Source: Motilibacter peucedani (lineage in GTDB: Bacteria; Actinomycetota; Actinomycetes; Motilibacterales; Motilibacteraceae). From it: DNA of 64,000 nt. Location of the stretch: contig NZ_RBWV01000011.1 of the NCBI RefSeq assembly GCF_003634695.1, forward strand, positions 124,001-188,000, written 5' to 3'. The translations under genes were made by a program, and so were the position numbers. The notes under the pieces are model-generated. The model searched no databases, had not been told where the DNA came from, and saw only the letters and a list, made by a program, of their open reading frames with translations. The first letter of the stretch is position 1; every line of letters begins with the position of its first letter. Positions 61,760-64,000 of this stretch are shown piece by piece.

Positions 61760-62674
61760 ATGCACCCCGCGACGCGTACCGCCGCCGTCCTCGCAGCGAC
61801 CGGCGCCGGCGGGGTCGGGTACGCGATGGCCGAGGCCCGGTCGTACCGCCTGCGCCGCGTCGACGTGCCCGTGCTCGACCCGGGCCAGCGCCCGCTGCGC
61901 GTGCTGCACGTCTCCGACCTGCACCTGCTGCCGCAGCAGACGAAGAAGATCGCGTGGGTGCGCCGGCTCGCCGAGCTCGAGCCAGACCTCGTCGTCGACA
62001 CGGGCGACAACCTCGCGGGCTACTACTCGGTCGCGCCGGTGCTCGACGCGCTGGAGCCGCTGCTGCGCCTGCCCGGCGTGTTCGTGTTCGGCTCCAACGA
62101 CTACGTGGCGCCGACCCGCCGCAACCCGTTCATGTACTTCCGTCCCAACGGCAGCGCCCACGGGATCCGGCGGCCCGAGGACTTCCACGCCGACGCCGAG
62201 CTGCCCTGGCGCGACCTGCGGGCCGGGCTCGTGTCGGGCGGCTGGCGCGAGCTGACCAACGCGCGGGCGAGCGTGGTCGTGGACGGGCGCCGCATCGACG
62301 CCGTCGGGGTGGACGACCCGCACATCCGGCGCGACCGGTACGCGGAGGTGAGCGCCCCGGCCGACCCGGCCGCGGACCTCACGCTCGGGGTGGCGCACGC
62401 GCCCTACCAGCGGGTGCTCGACGGCATGAGCCGCGACGGCGCGGACCTCGTGCTCGCGGGACACACGCACGGCGGGCAGCTGCGCGTACCCCTCTCCCCC
62501 GCGGCGATCGTCACCAACTGCGACCTGCCGCGCGGCCAGGCCCGCGGGCTCTCCCGCTGGGGCGGGTCGTGGCTGCACGTGTCGGCCGGGCTCGGCACGT
62601 CGCCCTACGTACGCGTGCGCTTCGCCTGCCCGCCCGAGGCCACCCTGCTCACCCTCGTCCCCCGCGAGGAGTGA
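61760..62674 (+). CDS. Metallophosphoesterase, YkuE-like
   Basis: 304 residues. N-terminal hydrophobic segment (AAVLAATGAGGVGYAM) then the calcineurin-like motifs LRVLHVSDLHLLP (D-x-H), LVVDTGDNLAG (GDN), FVFGSNDYV (GNHD variant with Ser for Asn and Asp for His positions shifted), LGVAHAP and LVLAGHTHGGQLRVP (GHTHGGQ). Two-metal site likely intact. Equivalent to Rv3683 beside ponA2. Substrates of this branch are unproven; some relatives act on lipids or nucleotides. Confidence 0.92.
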   Translation: MHPATRTAAVLAATGAGGVGYAMAEARSYRLRRVDVPVLDPGQRPLRVLHVSDLHLLPQQTKKIAWVRRLAELEPDLVVDTGDNLAGYYSVAPVLDALEPLLRLPGVFVFGSNDYVAPTRRNPFMYFRPNGSAHGIRRPEDFHADAELPWRDLRAGLVSGGWRELTNARASVVVDGRRIDAVGVDDPHIRRDRYAEVSAPADPAADLTLGVAHAPYQRVLDGMSRDGADLVLAGHTHGGQLRVPLSPAAIVTNCDLPRGQARGLSRWGGSWLHVSAGLGTSPYVRVRFACPPEATLLTLVPREE

Positions 62675-62681
62675 GCGTCCT

Positions 62682-62714
62682 CGGACGTTGATCAACCTTG
62701 TTGATCAACGTCCG
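62682..62714. terminator. Bidirectional terminator-like hairpin
   Basis: Perfect arms CGGACGTTGATCAA / TTGATCAACGTCCG (14 bp) around a 5-nt loop, between the metallophosphoesterase stop and the convergent aldo/keto reductase stop. Much less GC-rich than its surroundings. Confidence 0.8.
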
Positions 62715-62725
62715 GCGTGCGCCTC

Positions 62726-63700
62726 CTACCAGGCGTAGGCCTCGGGGGCGGCGCCGCCGGGGCCGGGGAAGATGGCGTCGAGGCGGGCGAGGGCGCCGGC
62801 GTCGAGCGTGATCTCCAGGGCGCGCAGCGTGCCGTCGAGCTGCTCGGCGGTGCGCGGGCCGATGATCGGGGCGGTCACGGCCGGCTGGTGCAGGAGCCAG
62901 GCGAGGCCGACGTGCGCCGGGTGCTCGCCGAGCTCGTCGCAGAAGTCCTCCCACTGCTCGAGCGCGGCGCGGTTCTTCTCGAGCTCGGCCTGGACCCGCT
63001 CGCTCGAGCGCCGGTTGCCCTCGCGCTGCTTGCGCAGGGCGCCGCCGAGCAGTCCGCCGGCCAGCGGCGACCACGGGATGACGCCGAGGCCGTAGTCCTG
63101 CGCGGCCGGCAGCACCTCGAGCTCGACCGTGCGGGCCATCAGGTTGTAGAGCGATTGCTCGCTCACCAGCCCGTAGGACCCGCGCCGCCGCGCCGTCTCC
63201 TGCGCCTTGGCCAGGTGCCAGCCCGCGAAGTTGGACGAGCCGAAGTAGAGCACCTTGCCCTGCGTGCGCAGGACGTCGAAGGCCTCCCAGACCTCCTCCC
63301 ACGGCGTCGCGCGGTCGATGTGGTGCATCTGGTAGAGGTCGATGTAGTCGGTCTGCAGGCGCTTGAGCGAGGCGTCCGCCGCGCGCCGGATGTTGAGCGC
63401 CGACAGCTTGCCGTCGTTCGGCCAGTCGCCCATGTCGCCGTAGAGCTTGGTCGCCAGCACGGTCTTCTCGCGCCGGCCGCCGCCCTGGGCGAACCACGTG
63501 CCGAGGATCTTCTCGGTGATCCCCTCGCCCTTCTCCCAGCCGTAGACGTTGGCCGTGTCGAAGAAGTTGATGCCGTGCTCGAGCGCGCTGTCCATGATCG
63601 CGTGCGAGTCGGCCTCGGAGGTCTCCGGGCCGAAGTTCATGGTGCCGAGGCAGAGCCTGCTGACCGAGAGACCGGTGCGGCCCAGGTGGGTGTAGTCCAT
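62726..63700 (-). CDS. Aldo/keto reductase
   Basis: 324 residues; TIM-barrel AKR. Catalytic tetrad: Asp in GINFFDTANVYG, Tyr in the same stretch, Lys in VLATKLYGDM, His in DLYQMHHIDRATP. NADPH-phosphate-binding end LHQPAVTAPIIGPRTAEQL is typical. KLYGDMG and SALNIRRAADASLKRLQTDYIDL match the YajO/Tas-like branch. ATG start. Substrate unknown. Confidence 0.94.
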   Translation of the reverse strand: MDYTHLGRTGLSVSRLCLGTMNFGPETSEADSHAIMDSALEHGINFFDTANVYGWEKGEGITEKILGTWFAQGGGRREKTVLATKLYGDMGDWPNDGKLSALNIRRAADASLKRLQTDYIDLYQMHHIDRATPWEEVWEAFDVLRTQGKVLYFGSSNFAGWHLAKAQETARRRGSYGLVSEQSLYNLMARTVELEVLPAAQDYGLGVIPWSPLAGGLLGGALRKQREGNRRSSERVQAELEKNRAALEQWEDFCDELGEHPAHVGLAWLLHQPAVTAPIIGPRTAEQLDGTLRALEITLDAGALARLDAIFPGPGGAAPEAYAW

Positions 63701-63761
63701 GACCCGACCCTTGCCCAGCGCACGACCCCGCGCAACGTGCAGGACCCGCCCGACGATCCGC

Positions 63762-63767
63762 TATCCT
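63762..63767 (+). promoter_or_regulatory. -10 box of tRNA-Pro
   Basis: TATCCT, 13 nt before the mature tRNA; no clear -35. Confidence 0.55.
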
Positions 63768-63780
63768 TGCCGGGCTGGAC

Positions 63781-63854
<74 letters not shown>

Positions 63855-63886
63855 CAACCGGTGGCCTGCGCACAGCAGGCAGCACG

Positions 63887-63920
63887 CGAAGGGCCGCACC
63901 CGCGAGGGTGCGGCCCTTCG
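63887..63920. terminator. Terminator-like hairpin after tRNA-Pro
   Basis: Perfect 15-bp arms CGAAGGGCCGCACCC / GGGTGCGGCCCTTCG with loop GCGA. It lies downstream of tRNA-Pro and, on the other strand, downstream of the gene entering from the right. Confidence 0.8.
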
Positions 63921-63936
63921 TGCGTCCAGCGCAGGC

Positions 63937-64000
63937 TCAGACGTGCTCCCGCGCGATCTGCTCGGCGGTGGGCCGCACGCGCTTGCGGCGGGCGCGCCGG
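63937..64000 (-). CDS. Possible C-terminus of a gene entering from the right
   Basis: Reading left from the edge on the minus strand gives RRARRKRVRPTAEQIAREHV then TGA. The basic stretch and the hairpin just behind the stop support a real gene end; 20 residues are too few to name it. Confidence 0.4.
   Translation of the reverse strand, partial: RRARRKRVRPTAEQIAREHV

Overview
The window is chromosomal DNA of a very high-GC Gram-positive actinobacterium. Supporting signs are the strong G/C third-position bias, many GTG and some TTG starts, chains of GTGA/ATGA overlaps, and marker genes such as a WhiB4/WblA-type WhiB, BldG, an RsiG-type anti-sigma factor, MarP, a GlxR-type Crp and a Tad locus tied to the 'helicase/secretion neighbourhood'. 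The core gene order (holB, topA, bldG in streptomycetes, helicase, Tad genes, HAD phosphatase, acs, marP, nudix, nth, crp, MBL hydrolase, RidA, DUF4177, whiB4, ponA-like PBP, metallophosphoesterase) matches the conserved order around Rv3644c-Rv3683 of Mycobacterium tuberculosis and the topA-bldG-wblA region of Streptomyces. I do not name a genus.

Layout. 1-4.5 kb is an accessory block: the end of one ECF42-type sigma factor, a photolyase-like protein with its two domains in inverted order coupled to a DUF2256/DUF3253 protein, then a complete ECF42 sigma factor with its DGPF/YciI partner and a small membrane protein. 4.6-19.7 kb is core replication and energy: tRNA-Thr, the DNA polymerase III delta-prime subunit, an MFS/dTMP kinase fusion, topoisomerase I, an EamA exporter, a large-subunit catalase, a methyltransferase, a K+-independent proton-pumping pyrophosphatase, and the anti-sigma/BldG pair. 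19.9-29.6 kb is the helicase/Tad region: a DEAD-box helicase with a four-Cys DUF1998 end and a LapA-like protein converge on a seven-gene Tad operon, and a HAD phosphatase diverges from it.

29.6-42 kb is metabolic and envelope: GNAT, acetyl-CoA synthetase, a holin-like membrane protein, an alpha/beta hydrolase that lacks its nucleophile, DUF309, a decayed FMN reductase, DUF6295, dienelactone hydrolase, an NfeD-like OB protein with flotillin, an MscS channel with a Pro/Thr-rich partner, and an MFS / alditol-oxidase-like / kynureninase operon. 42-50 kb is stress and envelope quality control: HtrA protease, an OmpR-type two-component system, MarP, CoA-type nudix hydrolase, endonuclease III and RsiG. 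50-64 kb holds Crp, MBL hydrolase, RidA, DUF4177, WhiB4, a class A PBP, a large secreted S8/S53-like protease, a membrane-anchored metzincin-like protease, a metallophosphoesterase, an aldo/keto reductase and tRNA-Pro.

Regulation visible in the DNA: many genes have a TANNNT-like box 6-7 nt before the start codon (leaderless-type initiation), operons are tightly coupled, and several convergent pairs are separated by a few bases or overlap. The most interesting items are the domain-inverted photolyase, the RsiG homologue with one perfect and one altered c-di-GMP signature, the serine protease with sedolisin-like catalytic residues in a subtilisin-like setting, and a repeated TTGGCACGATGG palindrome family.
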